A DNA stretch of 64,000 bases from JAJRRL01 sp047404195 (GCA_047404195.1 JBDOIU010000005.1:62001-126000); one strand, 5' to 3'. Positions 37,450 through 45,773 are shown, numbered from the stretch's first letter. The notes: generated from the sequence alone by a model not told the origin. Made by a program: numbers and translations.

Positions 37450-38487
37450 ATGTCCGATAAAAGTCGTCAATCAGCATTGGATGCTGCGTTGTCACAAATT
37501 GACCGTCAATTTGGTAAAGGTGCAGTGATGCGTATGGGTGATGCTGGTGTTGCTCATGGTATAGAAGGTATTTCGACTGGCTCACTGGGGTTAGATATTG
37601 CTTTGGGTATTGGTGGCTTGCCAAAAGGCCGAATTGTTGAGATTTATGGTCCTGAGTCATCTGGTAAGACAACACTTGCGTTACAGACCATTGCCTCATG
37701 TCAGCGTGCAGGTGGTACTGCTGCATTTGTTGATGCTGAGCATGCGCTGGATGCTAGTTATGCTGAAAAATTGGGCATTAATTTAGACGATCTATTGGTT
37801 TCTCAGCCGGATACAGGTGAGCAAGCACTGGAGATCACTGATATGTTGGTGCGCTCAGCTGCTGTTGATATTATTGTTATTGACTCGGTTGCAGCGCTGA
37901 CGCCGAAAGCTGAGATTGAAGGTGATATGGGTGACTCTCATATGGGTTTACAGGCACGTTTGATGTCTCAGGCTCTGCGTAAACTGACTGGTAACATTAA
38001 ACGAACCAATACGTTGGTGATTTTTATCAACCAAATTCGTATGAAAATTGGTGTTCTTTTTGGTAACCCCGAAACAACCACGGGTGGTAATGCGTTGAAG
38101 TTTTATGCCTCTGTGCGTTTGGATATTCGTCGTACCGGCGCAATTAAGCAGGGCGATGAAGTTGTTGGTAACGAAACACGTGTGAAGGTGGTTAAAAATA
38201 AAGTTGCGCCGCCGTTTAAGCAGGTGCATTTCGATATTTACTACGGTAAAGGAACATCTTTGTTGAGTGAGCTGATTTTGCTGGGCGTAAAGCATGATCT
38301 TGTGAAGAAATCAGGCGCTTGGTATAGCTATCAAGGTGAGAAGATTGGTCAAGGTAAAGAGAATGCTCGCAAATTCTTGGAAGAAAACCCATCGATTGCT
38401 GATGAGATTCAAACAGCGTTGCGAGATATGTTGCTTGAAAACAGAACTACTCCATCTGAAGAGGCGCTAGAAGTCGCTGAGTCGTAG
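37450..38487 (+). CDS. recA: Recombinase RecA
   Basis: RecA is the strand-exchange protein of homologous recombination and the SOS signal. It has 345 residues. Walker A is GPESSGKTT, followed by AFVDAEHALD, IIVIDSVAALTPKAEIEG and the L2-region FINQIRMKIGVLFGNPETTTGGNALKF. AGGAG lies about 7 bases before the ATG. No CTGT-N8-ACAG LexA box occurs in the 92 bp upstream, which fits lineages such as Legionella that lack LexA, although another LexA type cannot be excluded. recX follows by 3 bases. Confidence 0.98.
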   Translation: MSDKSRQSALDAALSQIDRQFGKGAVMRMGDAGVAHGIEGISTGSLGLDIALGIGGLPKGRIVEIYGPESSGKTTLALQTIASCQRAGGTAAFVDAEHALDASYAEKLGINLDDLLVSQPDTGEQALEITDMLVRSAAVDIIVIDSVAALTPKAEIEGDMGDSHMGLQARLMSQALRKLTGNIKRTNTLVIFINQIRMKIGVLFGNPETTTGGNALKFYASVRLDIRRTGAIKQGDEVVGNETRVKVVKNKVAPPFKQVHFDIYYGKGTSLLSELILLGVKHDLVKKSGAWYSYQGEKIGQGKENARKFLEENPSIADEIQTALRDMLLENRTTPSEEALEVAES

Positions 38488-38490
38488 TCA

Positions 38491-38943
38491 GTGTCTGATA
38501 GCATTCAGATACGTGTTGATGCATACCGTTATCTCGGTAATAGAGAGCATTTTCGACCAGAGCTGGAGCGTAAGCTATCAGAGAAGGGTCATGACAGTGC
38601 AGCTATTGCCGAGTTGATTGATGATTTACAGTCAGAGGGCTTGTTTTGTGAGCGCCGCGCTGCTGAGGCATATCTTCGTTCCCGCATGGAGCGTGGGTAT
38701 GGGCCCTTGCATATAGCCCCGAGGTTGGGTCAGCGCCTTGCTGAGGTTGCTATTGTGCGTGAGGTTTTGCCACAATGTGCTGATTTTTGGGTGTCTAGGC
38801 TGCAGGCATACCTAATAAAGCGTCATTTAAGCGCGGTCGAGCAACCTATTGGTGACAAGTTAATGCGCCATTGTCTGCGGCGCGGTTTTCCTGCAGCTTG
38901 CATCCATAAAGCCGTGCAAAATATTGTCAATACTGAGGTGTAA
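38491..38943 (+). CDS. recX: Regulatory protein RecX
   Basis: RecX binds RecA filaments and limits their activity. The 150-residue protein shows the three-helix repeats of the family: AYRYLGNREHFRPELERKLSEKGHDS, LIDDLQSEGLFCERRAAEAYLRSRMERGYGPLHI and HCLRRGFPAACIHKAV. The start is GTG at 38491, 3 bases after the recA stop, so it is co-transcribed and probably translated by re-initiation at a lower level. Confidence 0.92.
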   Translation: MSDSIQIRVDAYRYLGNREHFRPELERKLSEKGHDSAAIAELIDDLQSEGLFCERRAAEAYLRSRMERGYGPLHIAPRLGQRLAEVAIVREVLPQCADFWVSRLQAYLIKRHLSAVEQPIGDKLMRHCLRRGFPAACIHKAVQNIVNTEV

Positions 38944-39061
38944 GTGTTACCAGTAAGCTTTAGACAGGAGACAATAAACTGTGTAAACTGTCGTGATGCG
39001 TTGTTTAAAAAACGCTCATATACATTTCTTCTTTTTCATCGTTACTCAAGAGGTTCATGCC

Positions 39062-41680
39062 GTGAAAAGATTAACCAGCAGTGAAATTCGTTATGCGTTC
39101 ACTCAATTCTTTAAAAAACGAGGCCATGGCCAAGTTCAGAGCAGTTCACTGGTTCCAAGCAATGATCCCACGTTGCTGTTCACTAATGCTGGCATGGTGC
39201 AGTTCAAAGAAATCTTTCAGGGGCAAAAAGCCCCAGAGTCAGTTCGAGCATGTAGTGTGCAGCGTTGTGTTAGGGCAGGTGGTAAGCACAATGACCTAGA
39301 AAATGTTGGCTACACAGCCAGGCACCATACCTTTTTTGAAATGTTGGGAAATTTCAGCTTTGGTGATTATTTCAAGAAAGAGGCCATTGCATATGCGTGG
39401 GAATTTTTAACAAAGGAGTTGGGTATTCCCGAGGAAAAGTTATGGGTTACTGTACATAAAGACGATCATGATGCGGCATCGATTTGGCTGGATGAAATGA
39501 AGGTAGACCCTGCACGCTTTACTCGTTGTGGCGATGCAGATAATTTTTGGCAGATGGGTGATGTTGGTCCGTGCGGGCCATGTAGTGAAATTTTTTATGA
39601 CCATGGTTCATCTGTTGATGGCGGTCCTCCAGGCACACCGAACCAAGAAGGTGATCGCTATGTTGAGGTATGGAACATGGTTTTCATGCAATATAATCGC
39701 AGTGCTGATGGCGCATTAACGCCATTGCCAAAACCAAGCATTGATACCGGTATGGGCTTAGAGCGTTTGGCAGCTGTTTTGCAGGGTGTACAAGATAATT
39801 ATGATATAGAGTTGTTCCAATACATTCTCAATGAGCAATGTAAAATTATGGGGGTGGATGATAAAGCCAATAAATCTATGCGTGTGTTGGCTGATCACAT
39901 CAGATCGACTGTTTTTCTGATTGCTGATGGTGTGACGCCTTCAAATGAGGGTCGTGGTTATGTGTTGCGTCGCATTATTCGTCGTGCGGTTCGTCATGGT
40001 TACAAGTTGGGTCAATCACAGCCCTTTTTCTATCGTTTTGTTGCTGCTGTTGTGGTTATGATGGTAGATGATTATCCGCACTTGTTGTCATCACAGGCCA
40101 TGATTGAGAAAGTGATCATGAATGAAGAGGAGCAATTCTTTCGAACGCTGATGAATGGTATTAGAATATTAGAAACGGCGCTGAATCAACTATCAATGGG
40201 AGACGACATCGCTGGTGACACTATTTTCCAGCTATATGATACATATGGTTTTCCAGCTGATTTAACTGCAGACATTGCACGTGAACGCGGTTTTGGTATG
40301 GATATGAAAGGGTTTCAGGCTTGCATGTCAAGGCAGCGTCAATTATCACAGCGAAATCAGTCATTTAATTTGAACCAAACACAGCAATTGCATATTAACG
40401 GCCGATCAGAGTTTGTTGGTTATGATATGTTGTCTGTAGAAACACACGTCACGGGGTTATTGCAAGATGATAAGCCAGTGAATGCATTGACTGCCGATCA
40501 GGAGGGCATCGTGATGCTTGAGCGCACGCCCTTTTATGCTGAGTCTGGTGGTCAAGTCGGGGATAAGGGGTATCTGTATTTTCAATCAGGTTGTTTTCGT
40601 GTGCAGAACACAATGAAGCTGGGTGATAATATATTGCATTACGGTAAAGTAATTAAAGGGCGAGTTGAGATGGACGATACCATTTCTGCGGAAGTTGATA
40701 AGATGCGTAAGGACATCGCCCTTAATCACTCAGCCACTCACTTATTGCATGAAGCTTTACGGCGAGTGCTAGGAGATCATGTTCAGCAGAGAGGGTCATT
40801 GGTTGATGAAAGGCGTTTACGATTTGACTTTTCGCATCCCAATGTATTGACGCCACAAGAGGTCAACGCGGTTGAGCGCTTGGTGAATCAGCAAATCAGG
40901 GCAAATCATCCAGCGGTTGTTGAAGAGATGAGCCTGGAGGATGCTAAGAAGAAATCAGCCATGGCCTTATTTGGTGAAAACTATGGTAAGGTTGTTCGTG
41001 TATTATCATTAGGTGATTTCTCAATCGAGCTATGTGGTGGAACACACGTCGCTGCAACGGGTGACATTGGTTTCTTTAAGATTATTACAGAGACTGCCTG
41101 TGCGTCCGGTATACGTCGAATAGAGGCGGTAACGGGTGAGGCTGCCATTGCATATGTGGAGTCACAAGATCGCTTGCTAGATGATTTGGCAATAAACTTA
41201 AAGACAAGCCCTAAAAATCTCCCTTTGCGATTGACGCAGTTAGTTAATGAGCACAAAGCGGCAAGCAAAGAGTTGACTCGTTTGCGTCAAAAAATGGCTG
41301 GCTTTGAAGTGGATGCCTACATGAACGACGCTGCTGATGTTGCAGGTTTAACAGTAATTGCCAAGCAGTGTGATAATGTTGGTAAGGATGGTTTGCGAGA
41401 CATGCTGGATAGGTTGAAGCAAAAAGCCAAGCACGCTGTTATTGTGTTGGCTTATGCCGCTGAAGATAAGGTGACTTGTATAGCCGGTGTCACCAAACCA
41501 GATACGGATAAGATCAATGCGAGTGATCTTGTTAAATTTGTTTCGGCTGAGCTTGGCGGTCGTGGTGGAGGTCGTCCTGATTTGGCTCAGGGTGGTGGTG
41601 ATCAGCCAGATAAGCTTCCTGCGGTATTGGCTAATGTGTCAACATGGGTGGCTCAACAATTAGAACAAGTTAAGACTTAA
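39062..41680 (+). CDS. alaS: Alanyl-tRNA synthetase
   Basis: This class II synthetase charges tRNA-Ala. It has 872 residues. The N-terminus KRLTSSEIRYAFTQFFKKRGH, the catalytic segment TFFEMLGNFSFGDYFKK, the editing-domain motif NHSATHLLHEALR, and the distal CGGTHVAATGDIGFFKI are in the usual order, followed by the C-Ala domain with GGRGGGRPDLAQGGG. I chose GTG at 39062 with AAGAGG 8 bases upstream; ATG at 38993 would add 23 residues not found in AlaRS. It follows recX and precedes lysC by 3 bases. Confidence 0.97.
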   Translation: MKRLTSSEIRYAFTQFFKKRGHGQVQSSSLVPSNDPTLLFTNAGMVQFKEIFQGQKAPESVRACSVQRCVRAGGKHNDLENVGYTARHHTFFEMLGNFSFGDYFKKEAIAYAWEFLTKELGIPEEKLWVTVHKDDHDAASIWLDEMKVDPARFTRCGDADNFWQMGDVGPCGPCSEIFYDHGSSVDGGPPGTPNQEGDRYVEVWNMVFMQYNRSADGALTPLPKPSIDTGMGLERLAAVLQGVQDNYDIELFQYILNEQCKIMGVDDKANKSMRVLADHIRSTVFLIADGVTPSNEGRGYVLRRIIRRAVRHGYKLGQSQPFFYRFVAAVVVMMVDDYPHLLSSQAMIEKVIMNEEEQFFRTLMNGIRILETALNQLSMGDDIAGDTIFQLYDTYGFPADLTADIARERGFGMDMKGFQACMSRQRQLSQRNQSFNLNQTQQLHINGRSEFVGYDMLSVETHVTGLLQDDKPVNALTADQEGIVMLERTPFYAESGGQVGDKGYLYFQSGCFRVQNTMKLGDNILHYGKVIKGRVEMDDTISAEVDKMRKDIALNHSATHLLHEALRRVLGDHVQQRGSLVDERRLRFDFSHPNVLTPQEVNAVERLVNQQIRANHPAVVEEMSLEDAKKKSAMALFGENYGKVVRVLSLGDFSIELCGGTHVAATGDIGFFKIITETACASGIRRIEAVTGEAAIAYVESQDRLLDDLAINLKTSPKNLPLRLTQLVNEHKAASKELTRLRQKMAGFEVDAYMNDAADVAGLTVIAKQCDNVGKDGLRDMLDRLKQKAKHAVIVLAYAAEDKVTCIAGVTKPDTDKINASDLVKFVSAELGGRGGGRPDLAQGGGDQPDKLPAVLANVSTWVAQQLEQVKT

Positions 41681-41683
41681 AAG

Positions 41684-42886
41684 ATGTCTTTGATCGTCAT
41701 TAAATTTGGTGGTACATCGCTGGGCAGTTGTGAGCGCATTCGCCAAGCTGCTGCGATGGTCGCTGAATGTGTTGCTGCTGGAAATCGTTGTGTTGTTGTT
41801 TGCTCGGCAATGGCTGGTATCACTGACCAGTTAGTGACGATGGCGTCTTCTTTTGGCGTTGAGGGTGGTTCTAATTATGACTTGTTGTTGTCTACTGGTG
41901 AGTGTCAATCAATTGCTCTTTTCAGTATGGCGCTACAAGAGTGCGGTTTATCTGCTAAACCGTTTCGAGCAGATGATGTTCCAATCATGGTTGATTCGAC
42001 CGTATCTACAACTGAAATCGCCTCAATTCATGTCGATGCTTTATTGGCATCGCTAGAAAAGGGAGTCACGCCTGTTGTTGCGGGTTTTCAGGGGGTTGAT
42101 GCGCAGTCACGTGTTGTCACATTGGGTCGTGGTGGTTCAGACTTGACAGCGGTTGCGCTTGCTGCTGTGTTACAAGCAGGTGAGTGTCGTATTATGACGG
42201 ATGTAGCGGGTGTTCACTGTGCTGATCCACGTGTTATTCCGCGAGCGGCGTTGATAGAGCACATTGATGTTGATGCCATGCTGGAGATGTCTAGCTCTGG
42301 TGCGAAGGTATTGCATGACAGATGTCTTTCTGTTGCAAAGGCTCATGGTGTGGTTGTCACGGTGGCATCGACTGCAGGTAAGGATGGTATGACCACGATT
42401 GGTCAAGAGGCTGCCTCAGGTGCTGATTTATTGGTGGCGAGTCATATGACAGAATGTTGTTTGGTTTCCATAGCGGATATACCACCTCGCGCGGGCTTGT
42501 TATCCTATTTTTTATCAACCCTAGATGAGCAGGGTATCAGCATGCGTATTTTGCAGGTGTGTGAGGACGTTACGGGTCAAAGAATCATAGCGAGTATGCG
42601 AGATAGCGATTGGCAAGCGCATCAGGTGGCCATTCGGAAAATCTGCCTTGATCTGGGTGCCTCAGATCCTGTTGCGCAGGTTGATTCAGCAATGATCACT
42701 GTACTGGGTGCTAGGCCTATGCTGCCTGAGAGATTGTTGTCGACAACAGCATTATTCTTGTCAAAGCAGGGTATATCAGTGCGTCATTGGTCTACTTCAG
42801 CCACAAAAATCACATTCTTTGTATCAATGGCAGATTTACATGCTGCATTACAGATTGTTGGCGGCTATCAGCTTGAAGCGTGCTAA
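41684..42886 (+). CDS. lysC: Aspartokinase
   Basis: Aspartokinase phosphorylates aspartate, the first step toward lysine, threonine, methionine and diaminopimelate. The 400-residue monofunctional form starts IVIKFGGTSLGS, followed by VVVCSAMAGITDQL, STGECQSIALF, VVTLGRGGSDLTAVALA and the MLEMSSSGAKVLHDRC motif. The C-terminal 130 residues form two ACT domains, which usually bind feedback inhibitors. The alaS-lysC-csrA-tRNA order matches that seen in Pseudomonas. It starts 3 bases after alaS. Confidence 0.95.
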   Translation: MSLIVIKFGGTSLGSCERIRQAAAMVAECVAAGNRCVVVCSAMAGITDQLVTMASSFGVEGGSNYDLLLSTGECQSIALFSMALQECGLSAKPFRADDVPIMVDSTVSTTEIASIHVDALLASLEKGVTPVVAGFQGVDAQSRVVTLGRGGSDLTAVALAAVLQAGECRIMTDVAGVHCADPRVIPRAALIEHIDVDAMLEMSSSGAKVLHDRCLSVAKAHGVVVTVASTAGKDGMTTIGQEAASGADLLVASHMTECCLVSIADIPPRAGLLSYFLSTLDEQGISMRILQVCEDVTGQRIIASMRDSDWQAHQVAIRKICLDLGASDPVAQVDSAMITVLGARPMLPERLLSTTALFLSKQGISVRHWSTSATKITFFVSMADLHAALQIVGGYQLEAC

Positions 42887-43064
42887 GTCTGTGATTTATA
42901 TGGATAAAAAAAATCGCATTTTTTGTTCGCCATTAGCACAACAATAGGTTATGATATTGTAAAAACTAGCGGTATCCGGGTTGAAAATTGGGTAAGGTTG
43001 GTCTATATTTTGATCAAGGATGGTTGAAAAGGATAAGGGATTGAAGTGTTAGAGGAGTGGACAA

Positions 43065-43256
43065 ATGTTAATTTTGACAAGACGTATTAGTGAATCGGTG
43101 ATTATTGGCGATGATGTTAAGATCACAGTGTTGGGTGTAAAGGGTAGCCAAGTTCGCTTGGGCATTGATGCGCCTAAGGATGTATCAGTACACCGTGAGG
43201 AAATTTACGAGCGTATTCTGAGTGAGCAGGGCGATAAAGAGCCTAAAGAAGACTAG
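43065..43256 (+). CDS. csrA: Carbon storage regulator CsrA
   Basis: CsrA is a homodimeric RNA-binding protein that recognises GGA-containing hairpins and controls translation, often of virulence and stationary-phase genes; in intracellular pathogens it helps switch between growth and transmission states. The 63-residue protein is near-canonical: MLILTRRISESVIIGDDVKITVLGVKGSQVRLGI, then VSVHREEIYERI with the RNA-contacting Arg/Glu pair. The upstream region (42887-43064) holds its promoter; GAGGAGTG precedes the ATG. Confidence 0.97.
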   Translation: MLILTRRISESVIIGDDVKITVLGVKGSQVRLGIDAPKDVSVHREEIYERILSEQGDKEPKED

Positions 43257-43344
43257 AATGTGCACAATCAAAGGCATCCTTGAAGAATAATGGTCAGCAT
43301 TTTCATTTGTGTTAAAAAACTATTTATTTTTCTGGTGGATGTGT

Positions 43345-43350
43345 TATGAT
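43345..43350 (+). promoter_or_regulatory. Putative -10 box of the tRNA-Ser/tRNA-Arg transcript
   Basis: TATGAT lies 11 bases before the first base of tRNA-Ser, the distance expected for a stable-RNA promoter with a very short leader. The -35 region (about 43322-43328) is A/T-rich and only weakly matches consensus. Confidence 0.45.
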
Positions 43351-43361
43351 CTTGAATCCTT

Positions 43362-43451
43362 GGAGAGATGGCCGAGTGGCTTAAGGCGCTCCCCTGCTAA
43401 GGGAGTATGGACTAAAATCCATCGAGGGTTCGAATCCCTCTCTCTCCGCCA
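43362..43451 (+). tRNA. tRNA-Ser (anticodon GCT)
   Basis: This is a 90-base type II tRNA with long variable arm. The acceptor stem GGAGAGA pairs with TCTCTCC. The anticodon loop CTGCTAA sits between CTCCC and GGGAG and gives anticodon GCT (Ser codons AGC/AGU). The T-loop GTTCGAATC is standard and CCA is encoded. It is 11 bases upstream of tRNA-Arg. Confidence 0.97.
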
Positions 43452-43462
43452 AGGAACCGTGT

Positions 43463-43539
43463 GCGCCCGTAGCTCAGCTGGATAGAGTACCTGGCTACGA
43501 ACTAGGTGGTCGGAGGTTCGAATCCTTCCGGGCGCGCCA
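43463..43539 (+). tRNA. tRNA-Arg (anticodon ACG)
   Basis: This is a 77-base tRNA. GCGCCCG pairs with CGGGCGC, the D-loop is AGCTCAGCTGGATAGAG, and the anticodon arm CCTGG-CTACGAA-CTAGG gives anticodon ACG (read as ICG after deamination of A34). The T-loop is GTTCGAATC, with CCA encoded. Its last 17 bases are the start of a 178-bp tandem repeat that continues downstream. Confidence 0.97.
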
Positions 43540-43700
43540 AAATAAAAAGACCCTTTGGGTCTTTTTTTTTGCGTAAAGCGCACGAAGGATGAGAAACTCC
43601 GACGAAATCAAAAACAGCTGGTTCGACAAATCGCCAGGATAGGCGATTTGGGCACGCGCAGCGTGGGCGAAGCCTGAGGGGCATGGATGCCCCGAATCTC
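43523..43700 (+). repeat. 178-bp tRNA-linked tandem repeat, copy 1
   Basis: The unit starts inside the tRNA-Arg 3' end (TCCTTCCGGGCGCGCCA) and contains the terminator hairpin, then three further inverted repeats: AAATCGCC-AGGATA-GGCGATTT at 43628-43649, CACGC-GCA-GCGTG at 43653-43665, and GGGGCAT-GG-ATGCCCC at 43678-43693. It repeats 178 bp later with only a handful of substitutions. Minus-strand frames across it are an artefact of tRNA complement sequence. Confidence 0.93.
43544..43569 (+). terminator. Rho-independent terminator after tRNA-Arg
   Basis: The stem AAAAAGACCC / GGGTCTTTTT has a TTT loop and runs into nine T residues, 4 bases after the tRNA CCA end. The hairpin reads as a terminator on both strands. 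An identical copy lies 178 bp further on at 43722-43747. Confidence 0.9.
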
Positions 43701-43878
43701 TCCTTCCGGGCGCGCCAAAATAAAAAGACCCTTTGGGTCTTTTTTTTTGCGTAAAGCGCACGGAGGATGAGAAACTCCGACGAAATCAAAAACAGCTGGT
43801 TCGACAAATCGTCACGATAGACGATTTGGGCACGCGCAGCGTGGGCGAAGCCTGAGGGGCATAGATGCTCTGAATCTT
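43701..43878 (+). repeat. 178-bp tRNA-linked tandem repeat, copy 2
   Basis: This is the second copy, again opening with the tRNA-Arg 3' end. The first hairpin reads AAATCGTC-ACGATA-GACGATTT (43806-43827): both arms changed together relative to copy 1 (C-G to T-A). The last hairpin, GGGGCAT/ATGCTCT (43856-43871), keeps all seven pairs by using two G-U pairs. The middle hairpin and terminator are unchanged. Confidence 0.93.
43722..43747 (+). terminator. Second copy of the tRNA-linked terminator
   Basis: This is identical to the terminator at 43544-43569, displaced by exactly 178 bp. It would catch any transcript that reads through the first. Confidence 0.75.
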
Positions 43879-43894
43879 TGATTCCAGGCGCGTT
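43879..43894 (+). repeat. Degenerate third copy of the tRNA-Arg 3' end
   Basis: TGATTCCAGGCGCGTT sits exactly one repeat length (178 bp) after the second tRNA-end copy and matches TCCTTCCGGGCGCGCC at 11 of 16 positions. It closes the array as a partial unit; the following 88 bp show no further repeat homology. Confidence 0.75.
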
Positions 43895-43982
43895 ACTATC
43901 AAATAATCTGCTAGGTTTTGTTTGTGTGTGAGCGCGCGAAGACGGCGTGCTTGTAAGTTTCACTCATATAATTTATATGTCC

Positions 43983-44720
43983 TTATGTTACATGCCGTTC
44001 GTAGTTCTCTGCTAACAAAGGCGTTCTGTTATTGATTGATATCTCTATGCTCGTATGGCTGTTTTGTGATGGTTGAACCAACCTACTGCCTTTTAATTCA
44101 TGATACATTTGAATGTAACGTAAGTATAGTGTGGCGTTTTTAGAATATGTGTGACATAGCCGATATGCAAATACAATGAGGGTAGATGTTAAAGTGATGA
44201 ATGAAAGCAAAGTTGGGTACAGTGTTGGAATTGAGCTTAAATGGCAGTGTGTTGATTTCAAATAATAGGGAGAAGTGAGGCTTGTTTCTTCAATGTGGGT
44301 GTTTACATGCTGGGTGGTGCCATTTAGGACGCATGCCATTAACACTATAATGAAGTTTGTGTGTGTGTTTAATGCCTCATCAGGTTGTTCAGGGTTGGCG
44401 GTGTACATAAGGATTGTCATAGCACCGTATACTAAGATGAATGAAAAACTTGCCAGCATGAGAGAAAGGATATTGTTTAAAAGAAAGCATAAACATGACT
44501 TTGATTTAAAGCATGGAAAAATTCGTTGCTTGCAGAGATCTACAAGTGCTTGATATGTTATTTTAGAGCATGATATTTTCTTTTTCTCTATGTTGCAAAG
44601 AGATTCTAATGCATTTTCCACAATGTGTATACTCAAATAAGTATGACGCAACTCAGTAGCAAAGAAACTAATATATGCACTTCTTGCGGCAGTATATTCT
44701 TGTTCTCCAGCACGCAAAAT
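43983..44720 (-). pseudogene. Unknown membrane protein, downstream part after an in-frame TAA
   Basis: This is the same frame as the gene starting at 45140, separated only by TAA at 44721-44723. The first possible start is TTG at 44717, 3 bases after the stop, with no good ribosome binding site; that yields 244 residues. Three hydrophobic segments are visible: CLCFLLNNILSLMLASFSFILVYGAM..., FIIVLMACVLNGT and LLSFITLTSTLIVFAYRL. The tail is hydrophilic (NNRTPLLAENYERHVT). No family is recognised. With the upstream part it would form one protein of about 385 residues. Confidence 0.55.
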
Positions 44721-45140
44721 TTACTCTGGGTGATTGAAAATAGTGCTGCATTCACGGCTGTAGCGTATATTGTTGAAATGAGTCTCGCCAACCCAAGGTG
44801 CAACATACTTGTATAGCCAGTGTATATTAACACGCTGCATCCCAATTCGGTTAATCAAGAAAAATAGTAATAACTTGTTGTGTATGCTGTTATCAATAAC
44901 GAGGCATTTAGTAGCGTTATGATTCTGATGGTCTCTGATAATTTTATACACAGAAGAATTGGCTGTATTTGTCACTAACTCATGTATGCGATGTGTTGGG
45001 GCATTCATTGAGCCCTGCCAAATTTTACGTCCTGCTTCAAGCACAAATACCCGATATGCATCCAACACACCCTCTGATGATTGAGGGTGTACTGAAAAGA
45101 AATCACATAGTATCTTCTTGGTAGCTTCCTCTTTTGTCAT
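44721..45140 (-). CDS. Unknown protein, N-terminal part ending at a suspect stop
   Basis: ATG at 45140 opens 139 codons ending TAA. The sequence is helical and soluble-looking (MTKEEATKKILCDFF...), and no family is recognised. The same frame continues without interruption after the stop into a membrane-spanning part. It is divergent from the repeated-peptide operon, whose promoter lies 120 bp away, so the two units share a 204-bp control region. A link such as immunity or transport for that operon is only a positional guess. Confidence 0.5.
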   Translation of the reverse strand: MTKEEATKKILCDFFSVHPQSSEGVLDAYRVFVLEAGRKIWQGSMNAPTHRIHELVTNTANSSVYKIIRDHQNHNATKCLVIDNSIHNKLLLFFLINRIGMQRVNIHWLYKYVAPWVGETHFNNIRYSRECSTIFNHPE

Positions 45141-45260
45141 TCTTGAGATTGGCTTATTCTGGAAATGATCCGGTATCGTAACAAACTAAAAATTTTTTTT
45201 CACGATTATATGCAAAGTTATTAATTAATCTTTCCTTAAGCAATGTAATGTAATCCTTGC

Positions 45261-45289
45261 TTGATTGTTACTTTAGAACTCGATATGAT
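45261..45289 (+). promoter_or_regulatory. Strong sigma-70 promoter of the repeated-peptide operon
   Basis: TTGATT at 45261-45266 and TATGAT at 45284-45289 are separated by exactly 17 bases. Transcription would start near 45296, giving a leader of about 49 bases before ATG 45345 that contains the strong AGGAGG site. This is the best-looking promoter noticed in the window. Confidence 0.7.
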
Positions 45290-45344
45290 TCATGTGTGGC
45301 TTGATGTCACAATCTTTAATCTCAAAAATTCCAGGAGGGATTTA

Positions 45345-45773
45345 ATGTCAAAAAATCATTTAGGTTCAGGAGCCCCACAAAAGCCAACAGCACGAGTTGG
45401 TGATGACCGTCACGGTTGTGTGGCGGGTCACGTTTTAAACGATCAGTTGGCTCAGCTTGCTAGTATCAACGGTATTGCTACCAATGGGCAATCAGCTCAA
45501 AAGCAACCTATGCGCGTTGGTGATGATCGTCACGGCTGTGTGGCGGGGCATGTCTTGAAAGATCAAATAGCACATTTAGCTAGCATGAATAGCGGAAATG
45601 GCAATGTTAAGGCTGTTGAAAAACAACCGATGCGTGTTGGTGATGATCGCCATGGCTGTACTGCTGACCCTTGTGCGAGTAAAAGTCATCTTAATCTGTT
45701 GATGCAAGCATCTAGTGAGCATCAAAAGGCAATGACAGATCTTGAGCATGAAATCATGGCAAGTAAGCTTTAG
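45345..45773 (+). CDS. Repeated-core peptide, candidate multi-core RiPP precursor or hydroxylase substrate
   Basis: The protein has 142 residues; ATG 45345 has AGGAGG 6 bases upstream, and an earlier in-frame codon lies in the promoter. Three identical nonapeptides RVGDDRHGC occur at residues 17-25, 57-65 and 97-105, exactly 40 residues apart. Each is preceded by (K/Q)P-x and followed by VAGHVLxDQ(L/I)AxLAS (copies 1 and 2) or TADPCASKS (copy 3). Invariant Asp, Arg, His and Cys surrounded by variable helical linkers suggest three modified cores. The leader is short (16 residues) with no signal peptide or double-Gly site. The next gene is a JmjC hydroxylase, then two nucleotidyltransferases. 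Alternatively, H-G-C-x3-H could be a repeated metal-binding site. Confidence 0.75.
   Translation: MSKNHLGSGAPQKPTARVGDDRHGCVAGHVLNDQLAQLASINGIATNGQSAQKQPMRVGDDRHGCVAGHVLKDQIAHLASMNSGNGNVKAVEKQPMRVGDDRHGCTADPCASKSHLNLLMQASSEHQKAMTDLEHEIMASKL

Noticed and set aside
43344..43963. Several minus-strand frames of 79-153 codons with sequence such as APGRIRTSD and YPAELRA
   Set aside because: These are complements of tRNA-Ser, tRNA-Arg and the 178-bp repeats. Such tRNA-complement frames are a well-known false gene and have no ribosome binding sites.
43879..43982. An integrated phage or genomic island using the tRNA-Arg as attachment site
   Set aside because: The tRNA-end copies are only 178 bp apart, no integrase lies nearby, and the periodic spacing fits tandem repeat units better than att sites.
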